A stretch of DNA of 64,000 nucleotides from Zelopaecilomyces penicillatus (lineage: Eukaryota; Ascomycota; Sordariomycetes; Hypocreales; Pseudodiploosporaceae): contig VCCP01000007.1 in the NCBI GenBank assembly GCA_005765155.1, positions 248,001-312,000 on the forward strand, given 5' to 3'. Position 1 is the first letter of the stretch, and the number at the start of each line of letters is the position of its first letter. Positions 53,253-64,000 of the stretch are shown here, in pieces. A program made the translations under genes and the position numbers. The notes below the pieces were generated by a model, which ran no database searches, was not told where the DNA came from, and saw only the letters and a list, made by a program, of their open reading frames with translations.

Positions 53253-56000
53253 AATATAGATTTTAATAATAGCTATAAATATTAAGAAAAGATTATTTAA
53301 AATAATATATTGATATTCTTTTAAAAATATATTTAAGAATTCTATTTAATTGATAATCTTAATTAAATAAAAAATCTAAATTATCTTTTTAAATATATAA
53401 TATTAATACTATTAATTCTAATATAATATTTAATTTTAATTTAAAAAATAAAAGAAATAATTTATTTTTAAGCTAAATCTTATTTAAAAATAAATAAATT
53501 ATTTAATAATCTTAAAGATAATAGGATATTAAAACTAGATTATATAAATATCTATTTTTAATTCTTATTTTCTTATATTTTATTATATTTATAAATATAT
53601 AGATTAATTTAAGATATAAATATTATAATATAATTAATAAATAAATAGCTTAATAATTAAGATTAGATTTAATATATCTTTTAAGATTATATATTTTTAA
53701 TATTATTATAGAATCAATTTAGAATTATAAAATATATTTTATAATTTAAATATAACTAATTATTAATAGCTAGAATTTTATTTTAATTTTATATATAATC
53801 CTAAAATTACTTTAAATATAATATAAATAGATTTATTTGATATTAAAAAAAAAATTATATAAATAAAAAGAATAATTATAAAAAAAAATTATTTAATTAA
53901 AGTATATAGATATTATTATAATTATAGGATTTATATTTATTATATTAATAAAAAGATAAATATTAAAGATATTTAACTGTAATGAATTTCTTATTATCAA
54001 TATTTATAAAATAAATATTATCTTAAATAGCTTATTTAAGATAAATATAAAATAAATAATAATTTTATTATAATCTCTTATAAAATTATATAATTTTATT
54101 AAATTATTTAATAATAAAAAAAGCTAATTATTTATCTTTATATTAAAGTATAATAAATTATTATATTTAAATCTAAATAGGATTAAATAAATAATAAATA
54201 AATCTATTTTAAACATTCTTATATAGTATATTATAAATTTTTTTATTTAAAATATAGAAACAGATTATAAAGTAAATAAATAAATATTAGATTAAAATTA
54301 GGTTTTTTTTAATTATTATATTAATTCTTATAATTAAAAAAGCTATAAAAAAATAAAGATTTTATGTAAATTATTAAGCTTAAATAAGATTATAATAGAA
54401 GATTAATATTTATAATTATTAATAAAAAGATATTAAGATTATTATTAAATATTTATTAATTTAATTTTAAATTATTATAATATACTTAAATAATATCTTT
54501 ATATATTTAAATTACTTTAAAATAGATTATTTATAAAAAATTTAAAATATATTTATATATTGATAAAAAGCTAATTTATTTATTAATATTAAGAAATATA
54601 TATTTATTATAATTATTATTTAATATTTAAGGCTTATTATTAAAATAAAAAAGTTATATATATAATATTAAAAAGATTTATAATTATAAAAGAATAAAAA
54701 ATATTTATATAATTATATAGAAATAAATACTTTTTAAGGTTTATTAATTTATATTAAGAATTTATGTAATACTTTTTTATTTTAATTAAATTATTTATTT
54801 ATTTAATTAATAAAAGAATTATTTTTAATAGAATAATATAAAAGATCTTAAAATATATATAATTATTAAAATTAATTATTTAAAGAAAATATTAATAGAA
54901 TATTTATTATAAATATATAAAAATATTATATTATTAATTATATATTATTTAATTAAGCTTATCTTAATTAAAAGGAATTATACAATTTATAATAAAGAAT
55001 TTCTAATAATTATATTTTATTTAAAAATATAATTATTTAAATAAAAAGGAATAATAAATTTACTTATTATTTTAATTAATTATATAAATCTAGAATATTT
55101 TCTAAGCTTAAAAAAGCTCTTTAAATAATAACTTAAGTAAATAAAAATACTTTTATCTTTTTAATATTATATTTATTATTAATTTAACTCTTATATAATT
55201 TAATTTTATATCTTATAAAAAAGAGAATAAAATATAAATAAAAGAAACATTTATTATATAAATTATATATTTAATTAAAATAATTTTAATATATATATAT
55301 ATATTATTTAAAAGTAAAATAATTAATCTTTTAAATAAGATAGTATTATTTAAATAATTTATTTATCTAGTCTTTAAGATTAAGCTCTTTAAAAAAACCT
55401 TATTTATAATTATTATCTATATATAATTATAAAATATATATAATAATTCTTTATTAAAATTAAAATAAAAAAATAAATAATAAATTATATAATAAATATA
55501 TACAAAGTATTTATTAATAAAAATTAATTCTAGCTTTTAAATTAAAAAACTTTTATTATTATAATTATTAAAAAGATAAATAATTTTTTTTTTTAAATTA
55601 ATCTTATATAAATTATAATTATTTATTTAATAATAATAAATTAAAAGATTATAAATAATTCTTATTATTTAATAAAATATTTTATTTTTAAAAATAATAT
55701 ATAGCTTTTTTTATATAATATTAATATAAATTATTAAAATTAAAAATTAAATTAATTATATATTAAATATAAAATTCTTATTATTATTATATTTTTAATA
55801 ATTATATTTAATATATTTAAAGAGATTTTACTTAATATTTTATATTAATTATTTTATAAAATAAATAATAAATAATAAATTAAACTATTTTTAAATATTA
55901 AATAATAATAATATAATATAATATAAAAATAATAAATTAAACTATTTTTAAATATTAAATAATAATAATATAATATAATATAAAAATAATAAATAAAAAT
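53253..56000 (+). mobile_element. Ty3/gypsy relic, family G3
   Basis: At 54976-55150 a plus frame reads NYTIYNKEFLIIIFYLK ... INYINLEYFLSLKKLF. This matches gypsy RNase H (ER-x-YDxxDKELLAIV ... TDHKNLEYF) with typical RIP substitutions. About 230-280 bases upstream, INLY-stop-EFM-stop-YFFILIKLF fits the preceding RT/RNase H connection (FxxFYRxFI ... IAxPL). Sequence differs from G1 and G2, so this is a third family. Limits are approximate. Dead. Confidence 0.65.
55873..55988. repeat. direct duplication of a 57-58-bp segment
   Basis: Two adjacent, virtually identical copies, each containing AAATTAAACTATTTTTAAAT followed by a TAATAATAATATAAT stretch. Confidence 0.85.
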
Positions 56001-58139
56001 ATTTTTATAATAAAAAATAAATAAAATAAAAATTATAAATAATAAATATTTATAAAGTAAAAAAAAATAAAAGTTTTTATATAAGAATTATTAAAAAATA
56101 TAAAATAATTATAAATACTAAATAATTTTAAAATAAAATAAACTAATATCTATTATTTTAATAATCTTATAATATATTAATATTAAATATAAAATAATAA
56201 TATTTATTTTAATAAAGTTAAATAATAAATTTAATTAAATCTTATTCTTTTAATAATAAAGCTTTATTTCTATTTTTTTCTTACATTTACTTTTTAGGCT
56301 TTAATTTATTTAATATTATATCTTAAATTATCTTTAAAAAGAACTAGTTTATAATAAATATAAGATTATTAAATATTAATATTATATAAAATATATTAAT
56401 AAATAAGATTTAATAAAATTATATTTAATTAAGTATTATAAGAGATAAGATTTATAATATAAATATAATAATCTTTTTAAAAATAAAAATTATTTTATAT
56501 AGAATTATTATTATATTTAATTAGAATATATATTATTAATTAATTATCCTTTAATAGAAAATTAAAAATATAAATAAATCTATTATAATAAAAAATAAAA
56601 TAAATTAATAATATTAATTAAAGATTATATCTATATTATTTATATTATTATATATTAAATAAATATAGTTTAAAGGATATTAATATTAAAAGAAGTATTT
56701 TTAAATATTTTTAATTAGCCTTTTTTTCTCTTTTTTATAAATAATTTAAATATATTATTTCTTTATTAAGATGATTTATTAATCTTATATAAAATTAAAA
56801 TAGAATTAAATAAAATTATATAAAAGAATTTAAATTTATTTATATATCTTTAATTGTATAATATATCTTTTTTATTATTATAATATATATTAAATATTAA
56901 GAATAAATTAAAAATATTATTATTTATTATTATTTATTATAATAAATAATTAAAATTAATAAATAACTATTAAATAGTATAAAGAAGCTATTATAAATAA
57001 ATATAATAAATATAAAGGCTTAAAATAATAAATAATATATTAATATATTATTTAAAAGAATAATAAATCAAATAGTTTAAAAGGCTATAAAAATATTAAT
57101 AAGAATAAAAGGATTTTATTTAGCTTTTTAAAAATAATCTTTTAATATATTATTATTTATTTTTATATAAATAAACATTAAATAAATTAATTAAATATAT
57201 TATTAGATTTAATTTAAATAAATAATATTATATATTTAATTTAAATAAATAATATTATATATTTAATTTAATAAATAAAAGTATATACTACCTTTATAAT
57301 TATATAAATAATTAAATTATTTAAAAATAAAAGCTTTTTATAATAAAAAAAATATAAAACCTATAATATAAAGTATAAATATAATAAAAAGAATAATTTT
57401 TTATTTTTCATATATATTATACTTTTAATATAAAATAAATATATTAAATATATTTATTTGAAAAAGTTAATTTATTATTAAATTCATTTAATATAAATAA
57501 AGTATTAATAATATATGTTTTATAATATAATTTAAAGAAAGAATAAATTAATATTAATATTAAATAATTATTAAAAATAATATATATCTTTAAAAGAATA
57601 ATAAACTTAAAGCCTAATTTAATATTATCTTAAAAAATAATATATCCTTAATAATCTAATAGTTTATTATTAAATTAAATATTTAATATATTATTTATTT
57701 TCTTATTTATTATAAATAAAAATAAAAATAAAGAAAAATAGAAATAGAAATATTTATTAATTATAATTAATATTTAAAAAGAATTAAAATAATATTTCAT
57801 AAAAAATCAAAAGAAATATAATATAAATCTAAAATAAAACTAAATAAAAAATAAATAGGGTTATTTTTTATTTTATAGTTATTAGAATAATTAATAAATA
57901 AAATTATATTAAAAAAGCTATTTTATAATAAACTCTTATTATTATTATAAATTAAAAACATAATATAATATTAAAAATAAAATAATATATTATAAATTTA
58001 AGCTTTCAATCTAAGCTTTAATTATAAATATAAGAAAAGGGATTAAATAAAGATAATATATAAATCCTTTTTTCATTTTTAAGTTTATTAATATTATTTT
58101 TAATATTTAATTATAATAATTATAAGGCTAGTTTATTAT
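55989..58139. other. AT-rich relic DNA, mostly unresolved
   Basis: Gene-free. 57990-58139 resembles about 1700-1870. A 30-bp direct duplication lies at 57211-57270 (unit with AATAATATTATATATTTAAT). No domains identified. Confidence 0.5.
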
Positions 58140-58980
58140 AAAAAAATAAATATAATATATATTATTAATAAATACTATTATTTTAATAACTTTTAATTAT
58201 TATTATATATTATAAAAAATAAATATAATTTCTTTTATTAAATATATTAATGAAATATATTTATTTTATTAAAGAAATAATCCTTAATGATAAAGCTATA
58301 AAAAAATATTATTAATAAGATTTATTATATTAATTAGTATATATTCTTTAATATTTAATAAATTAAATAAAGATTATTATAAGGATTATATAATAGATTT
58401 AAATAAAAATAATTTTAAAGAAAAGATCTTAATATATACAAAAGAGTAAATTTTTAAGATAAATAAAATTTAATCTATTATTTAATAAAAGACTAAATAA
58501 ATCTATATTTTTATTTTAAATATATTATTTATATAAGTATTAAAATAATAAGATATTATAATCAAATAAATTAAAATTAATATAATTTTAATAATTATTT
58601 TAATAATAGATATTAAATATATAAAGTAACTTAATTTATTTATTAAGGGATTAAATTATAATTATATTAAAAGTTTATTAATAAAGTAAAAAAAAGAATA
58701 AAATAAAGATATAATAAAGAATAAAAATATTAATAAATATTTTATTATAATAAAAAGATTTTAAATATAATTAAAACATTTAAAATAAAAATTTAAATAT
58801 TAAATATTAATAATTAGATTCTTTATAATATAATAAATATATATATATATATATTATTATAATTATATAATTATATAATTAATAAATAAATAAATATAAT
58901 TATTTAAAAGATTTAATATAAAAAAAAAGATTTATATAATATAAAATAGATTTATAAATAATTAATAAAAGATTTTTAAT
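58140..58980 (+). repeat. second copy of the 46180-47040 repeat, cut by a TIR element
   Basis: Direct match to 46180-47040. The match stops where the inverted repeat of the TIR transposon at 58985 begins, so it may have been interrupted by that insertion. Confidence 0.6.
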
Positions 58981-58984
58981 ATAC

Positions 58985-60677
58985 TTATTAATATAGTTTT
59001 TATATAAAGCCTTTAAGTAATTAATTAAAAGTAAAACTCTTAATTAGCTTAAAAATCCTTAAAATACCTAAAAATTTAAAATAGTTTCTTTATATTAGAA
59101 TTAATTAATATTTATATTATAATTTATACCTCCTATAAATATCAAGAAATTATCCCTTACTAGCCTTTATAAAAACCTATCCTTTTATCTTTAAAGCTGT
59201 ATAAACTATTCTTATTAATTATAAATACCTTTCTTATACTATGAAGCCTTTTTTTCTAAACTAGACTGCCTTTAAATTTAATATAAATCGCTTTATAATT
59301 AATTAAGTAATATACTTTATTCTAAAAGGTAATCCCTTTTTTTAGCATATAGGCTAGTTATAAAATCTTAATAATAAAGAAGATAATACCCTTATTATCT
59401 TTATTTACTACCTATAATTTAATAGCTTTTCTACTATAAAGCTTTAGATTATAAATATTATAAATAACCTTTAAAAATAATAAGATTCTAAAGCCTAAGA
59501 TATCTTAAAAAATTAATATATAAGCTAGATAAAAGATTATTTAAAGCTAAAGATATTATATATAAAAGCTATTAAGGTATATATTAATAATTTTATTATT
59601 AACTATATAAGGTATATTAATAAGCTAATAAATAAGAGAAAGCTAGGAAAATTAATAAAGCTATTAAGATAGTTTATTATAAGCTTAAGCTTTTATAATA
59701 TCTATTAATAAAACCAAGTAAACTTAAAAAAAGACTTAAAAAAATAAATAATATTAGCTATTAATAATATATAAAGCTCTTTATTAGTATATAAAAGGCT
59801 TAAAAATATAATAGTAAAAGGTAAAAAAACAGCTTATTTAAGCTAATAAAAAGGATCTAACTTTAAAAAAATGGCTTAAAAATATATATAAAGATTAAGA
59901 ATATCTCTTACTTAAATATTAAAATAAAGCTATATATAAGCTTTTAAATCAAAAAAAAGATAGCTTTTTAATTAATACAAAACATATATTAAGGACTTAA
60001 AAAGCATTTAATTATACCCTTAGATAATTAAAGATTCTTAATAATATATCAGATATCTTATAGGGAATAAAATATAATAGCTTTATTGATTTTAATATAG
60101 GCCCTTTTAAAGATAAGGATAATAAGGATAATAATAATATTAACTTACTAGAATATATATAAGAAACTATATAAAATATATAATAACCAATATTATAAGA
60201 AATCAAAGATAATATCCCTTTAATACCACTATTATCCTATATAATACTATATAATAAAGAGCCTTATAGCCTAGCTTAATATACTATATAAAGATATATA
60301 GATATTTAACAAAAGGTATAGGAAAACAGTAATAATTAAGCTTATTATATAGCCTTATATATGGCCTTATATATAGCCTTGTATATAGCCTTAGGTGGTA
60401 TTAGGTGGTGTTAGGTGGCTTTAAATAGCCTTTTTTTATATAGTTTAAACAGTTATAAAAATAATATATTATAATATATTATAATATTATTAATTTATAC
60501 CTTTATATATTAAATTGATATAGTATTAATAAATAAATATATTTTATTTATTAGTGTGTTATTAAGGTATTTTATTATTCTGAATTTTTTGGTATCCTAG
60601 GAACTTTTAGATTAATTAAGAGGTATATCTCTTAATTAATTGGTTAAGTATACTCTATATAAAGACTATACTAATAA
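58985..60677 (+). mobile_element. TIR DNA transposon (copy C), best preserved
   Basis: The left end from 58985 (TTATTAATATAG...) and the reverse complement of the right end at 60677 (TTATTAGTATAG...) align for about 50 bases, through AATTAATTAA. Length is about 1.7 kb. Base composition is less extreme than in the surroundings, as if less RIP-mutated. The interior aligns with copies A and B. A 64-codon minus-strand frame (60012-60206) shows no domain and is probably chance. Right subterminal region 60345-60430 has repeated TATATAGCCTT words and three GGTGGTRTTAGGTGG-type words. No transposase identified; perhaps non-autonomous or too decayed. Confidence 0.7.
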
Positions 60678-60699
60678 ATAATAATTAGAATAAAAATAA

Positions 60700-61880
60700 A
60701 TATTAATAAAATAATTAAATTAATAAAAATAGATTTATAAAAATAAATTATTTATTTTAGATAAGATTTAGATATATTAATAAAAAATAAAAATTATTAA
60801 TCTAATATATAAAATTAATAATAAAATAAATAATAAAGAATTAATTTTAATTTTTTAATAATAATTATTATTATAATTATTAAATTATATTAATATATAT
60901 TATAATAATAAAATAATTAAAAAATATTTTTTATTTATTTAATTAAATTATTTAATAATTAAAATATAAAATTAATTAAAAGAATATAAATATTTATTTT
61001 ATATATAATATAAAGGCTATTTTTTTAATTAAATAAAAAAGAATTATTTATTTTATAAATAATTTAATTTAAATAAATCTATATTAATATATTTAAAAAA
61101 TTAATAATAATAAATATTTAATATATAATTAATATATAATTAATATATAATTAATATATAATTAATATACAATTAATATATAATTAATATACAATTAATA
61201 TATAATTAATATATAATTAATATATAATTAATATATAATTAATATATAATTAATATATAATTAATATATAATTAATATATAATTAATATATAATTAATAA
61301 AAGATTTAAGATTAATTATATTATTTAAAATAGATTTTATTAATAACTATAATATTAATATTTTTAGATTAAAAAAAATTAAATATTTATATTATTAATA
61401 ATCTATTAATCTTCTTTAAATTATAAATAAAAATATATTTAATTTATTAAAAAATAATAATTTTATTAAAATTAAAAAAATTAAATCTTAATAATTTATA
61501 TTTATTTTAATTATTATAATTTATATTTTATAAAAATAATATATTATTTTATATAAAAAGATATTTTAATTATAAAATATATTATAATATTAAATAATAT
61601 AATATAAAATATATTAATATAAATAAAAATAAAATTATTTAAATAATTATAATATATATAAATAATTATAATATATATAAATATTATAATAAATTATTAA
61701 ATAATATTAATATAATAATAAATATAATAAATATAATAAATAATTATTTATTTAATAATATAATTAAAATATTAAATTTATTTATAAATAAATTATAAAA
61801 AAAGATTAATTTATATTTAATAAATAAATATAATATTAAAAATCTTAAAAAAGTATAAAGAGATTTTAATTTAGGATTTA
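60700..61880 (+). mobile_element. gypsy family G2 fragment (copy 3)
   Basis: 61450-61560 aligns with 42200-42290 of G2 and 23740-23830 of copy 2 (shared TTATTTTAATTATTATAATT and AATATATTATTTTATAT words). 61300-61380 aligns with about 42000-42080. It is divided by an 11-bp tandem array. Ends are not defined. Confidence 0.6.
61120..61299. repeat. 11-bp tandem array (ATATAATTAAT), about 16 copies
   Basis: Head-to-tail repeats with two units carrying C (ATATACAATTAAT) near 61168 and 61190. The flanks are G2 gypsy sequence. In G2 itself the corresponding point (about 41978-41990) has only a single ATAATTAATAT unit. Confidence 0.93.
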
Positions 61881-64000
61881 TAATAAATAAATAAAAACTG
61901 ATAATTTCAATAATTATATTAATACCAAAGCTTATACTTACTTCTATATATTCTAGGTAAATAGCCTATAATACTATAGGTAAAGAATATAGTTATATAT
62001 TATATATTATACTTTATAATAGTATTATAACTGTCCCTTACTTTTATTAAGTATTACCCTAATATTTATATATTTTTTTATTTATATTATATAATTTTTT
62101 AATTTTAATATATATATTTAGAAACTCTTATATTTTAAGATATTTATTTTTTTATTTCTTTAAATATTTTTTAATATATTATTTTTTATATTTAGTTTTT
62201 TTATTTTTTAATTATTATATATTAATCTCTTAAATAAGTCATTAAATAATTATTATAGCTAATAAAAAAGCTATTAAAATCCTAATAGCTATTATATAAA
62301 AATATTATAGAAGGTTTAATACTTTTATTATCAAATAGTATTAGTATAGCTATTATTTAAGATCTATAATTAAGAAGAATATAGAGATAACAAATAAAGA
62401 ATAATAACCTTATAGGTTTATAATAATTAAATATAATTTTATCTTTATCTTATTAGCTTATTATATTAATTATATTAAGTATAATAATAATTATAATCTA
62501 TAAGTTTTTTTTATTTTTATTTTATTTTAAAGTATTATTAATATTTAATTTTAATCCTTTAATATTAATAACTGGTAATATTAGAGAATTAACTTAAATT
62601 CTTGATTTTTTATATAAATTTGGTTATTTTTATCTTATAGTAATTAAATAATATTTTTTTTTTATAGAGAAGTAATAGGATATTATTAACCTTTTTATTA
62701 ATATTTATTTAGCTTTTAAGATTATTAAGATAGTTTATTAATAAGAGTTTAGATTAATTAAAATTAAAAAGGTTATAAAGGCTATTTAATTTAAATATAT
62801 TAAACTAAAGATTGCTTATTAAGATCTTTAATTAAAAGAAAATTATAAATTAATGGATAATATACTTATTTTTATAAGTATTTTCTTATCTTTATTAATA
62901 GCTATTTATTAATATTTAATAATAGCTAATAAAAGCTATATATTAAGAGATATAAATTAAATATTATAAAAAAATAATTAAATAGTATAATAATCAGGGT
63001 TTAAAGCTTTATATTAATAATAAAGAATATATTATTTAATAATTAGTTTTATCTATTATTATAGATAAGGTTTAAGCCTTAATTAATAATAATAAAATTA
63101 TATTTAAGAATATTATTATAAGGATTAAGTTTTTAATTATTTTTATTAAAGTTTAAATAATATTTTATTATATTCTTATTATTTTAGAATAATAATTTAT
63201 TTTATTTAGGAATTTTTATTAATTTTATAGTATACCTTTAATATAATCCTTTATTTTGTTTATAATATTCTTAATTAATCTTTTTGCTTTTATTTATATT
63301 TTATTAAATACCTTAATAAGTTTTAAGATATTTATATCCTTTTCTAAAATCTATTAATTATATTTAAAAGATTAATCCTTTTATTTTATTAAATAATAAA
63401 ATTCTTTTTAAATAATAGCTTTTTCTTTTATTTCTTTAATTTTTTAATTATCTTTATCTTTTAAATCTAATATTAAAAGATTATTATTAAAGAAATCTTA
63501 GTATTATTTCTAAGGTTCTAATAGTAATATATTAAAGATATTATAAATTTATAAATATTAGTTTAATAAAGCTAGATAATATATTAATAAATTAATTTAT
63601 TAAAGAATTTAAAAAGAATTAATAAATCTTAGATATAATATTTTCTTTATTTTTAAATAAAGGTTTTTTATATTTAATATTATTATATTATCTCTTTTTA
63701 AGATAAATAATTAATAAACTTTATTATAATCTTTTATTTATCTTTTTATTACTTTTCCCTATTTTATTATTAGATCCTTTTATAATTTTAAGAATCTCTA
63801 TATATAATATTTTATAGTAAATAATTTACTCTTAAGGTTAGGATTATTTTATATATAAAATATAGGATTATAATCTATTAAAGCCTTATTAAATAAGAGA
63901 TCTATTATAAAAGAAATAATTAAATTATAAGTAAATTATACTATATAAAATAAAATTAATTAAATTATTTATTTTTTTATTATAAAGTATTATAAATAAT
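61881..64000. other. AT-rich relic DNA with a less-mutated patch
   Basis: 61890-62070 has somewhat more G and C than its surroundings (for example TATTCTAGGTAAATAGCC, AACTGTCCCTTAC). It may be the end of a younger repeat. From 62230 to 64000 the plus strand has Lys/Ile-rich frames broken by stops that look like a degraded coding repeat. I could not assign a family. Confidence 0.45.

Noticed and set aside
60012..60206. 64-codon minus-strand frame in TIR copy C
   Set aside because: Low-complexity Leu/Ile/Ser translation, no domain, not preserved in copies A and B; expected by chance in AT-rich DNA.
62230..64000. Possible pogo/Fot1-type transposase on the plus strand
   Set aside because: Frames are Lys/Ile-rich and have fewer stops than average, but I found no DDE-spaced residues or helix-turn-helix I could defend.

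Overview
This window is eukaryotic and looks like an AT-rich compartment of a filamentous ascomycete (Pezizomycotina). Long blocks made almost only of A and T carry no open frame longer than about 65 codons. They alternate abruptly with three short islands of ordinary base composition holding genes with short fungal introns (50-79 nt, GT..AG, CTGAY-type branch points). The AT-rich blocks are not random. They contain recognisable retrotransposon and DNA-transposon relics in which Trp and Gln codons are stops, Gly/Asp have become Ser/Asn, and Cys/His have become Tyr. That is the signature expected of repeat-induced point mutation (RIP, C-to-T on both strands). I cannot name the species.

Layout. 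1-2430: AT-rich relic. 2430-4425: island 1, with an intact-looking two-exon PTPA-family gene (2612-3975, +). 4430-5100: fragment of a TIR transposon family and a 7-bp tandem array. 5100-5960: island 2, with a small multi-exon minus-strand gene of unknown function whose frame is broken or incompletely resolved. 5960-16440: relic DNA with several tandem arrays, a LINE 3'-end fragment (about 11.8-12.0 kb) and a 0.55-kb internally deleted LINE derivative (14.85-15.40 kb). 16440-17985: island 3, with a two-exon gene for a polytopic fungal membrane protein (16728-17975, +) and CRE-like sites upstream. A 17-bp, 20-copy array follows at once.

18.35-64 kb is a gene-free transposon graveyard. A Ty3/gypsy relic (about 21.3-27.5 kb) is interrupted by a TA-flanked TIR element (23955-26416). 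A LINE relic with zinc-knuckle and endonuclease remnants and an (AAT)n tail spans 27.7-30.7 kb. A TIR-family copy (about 30.9-32.9 kb) is followed by a second gypsy family (about 33-39.3 kb). A longer copy of the first gypsy family follows (39.3-47.3 kb), then an unresolved stretch, a TIR-family right end (52.6-53.25 kb), a third gypsy family (about 53.3-56 kb), a TIR element (58985-60677) and a last gypsy fragment (60.7-61.9 kb).

The genes do not form an operon or cluster. The host genes are a putative PP2A activator, an orphan small protein and an orphan membrane protein, each isolated in silenced, RIP-mutated DNA. I saw no tRNA, rRNA, CRISPR array or prokaryotic feature. Transposon boundaries were found by reading repeated segments against each other by eye, so most are good to tens of bases only.
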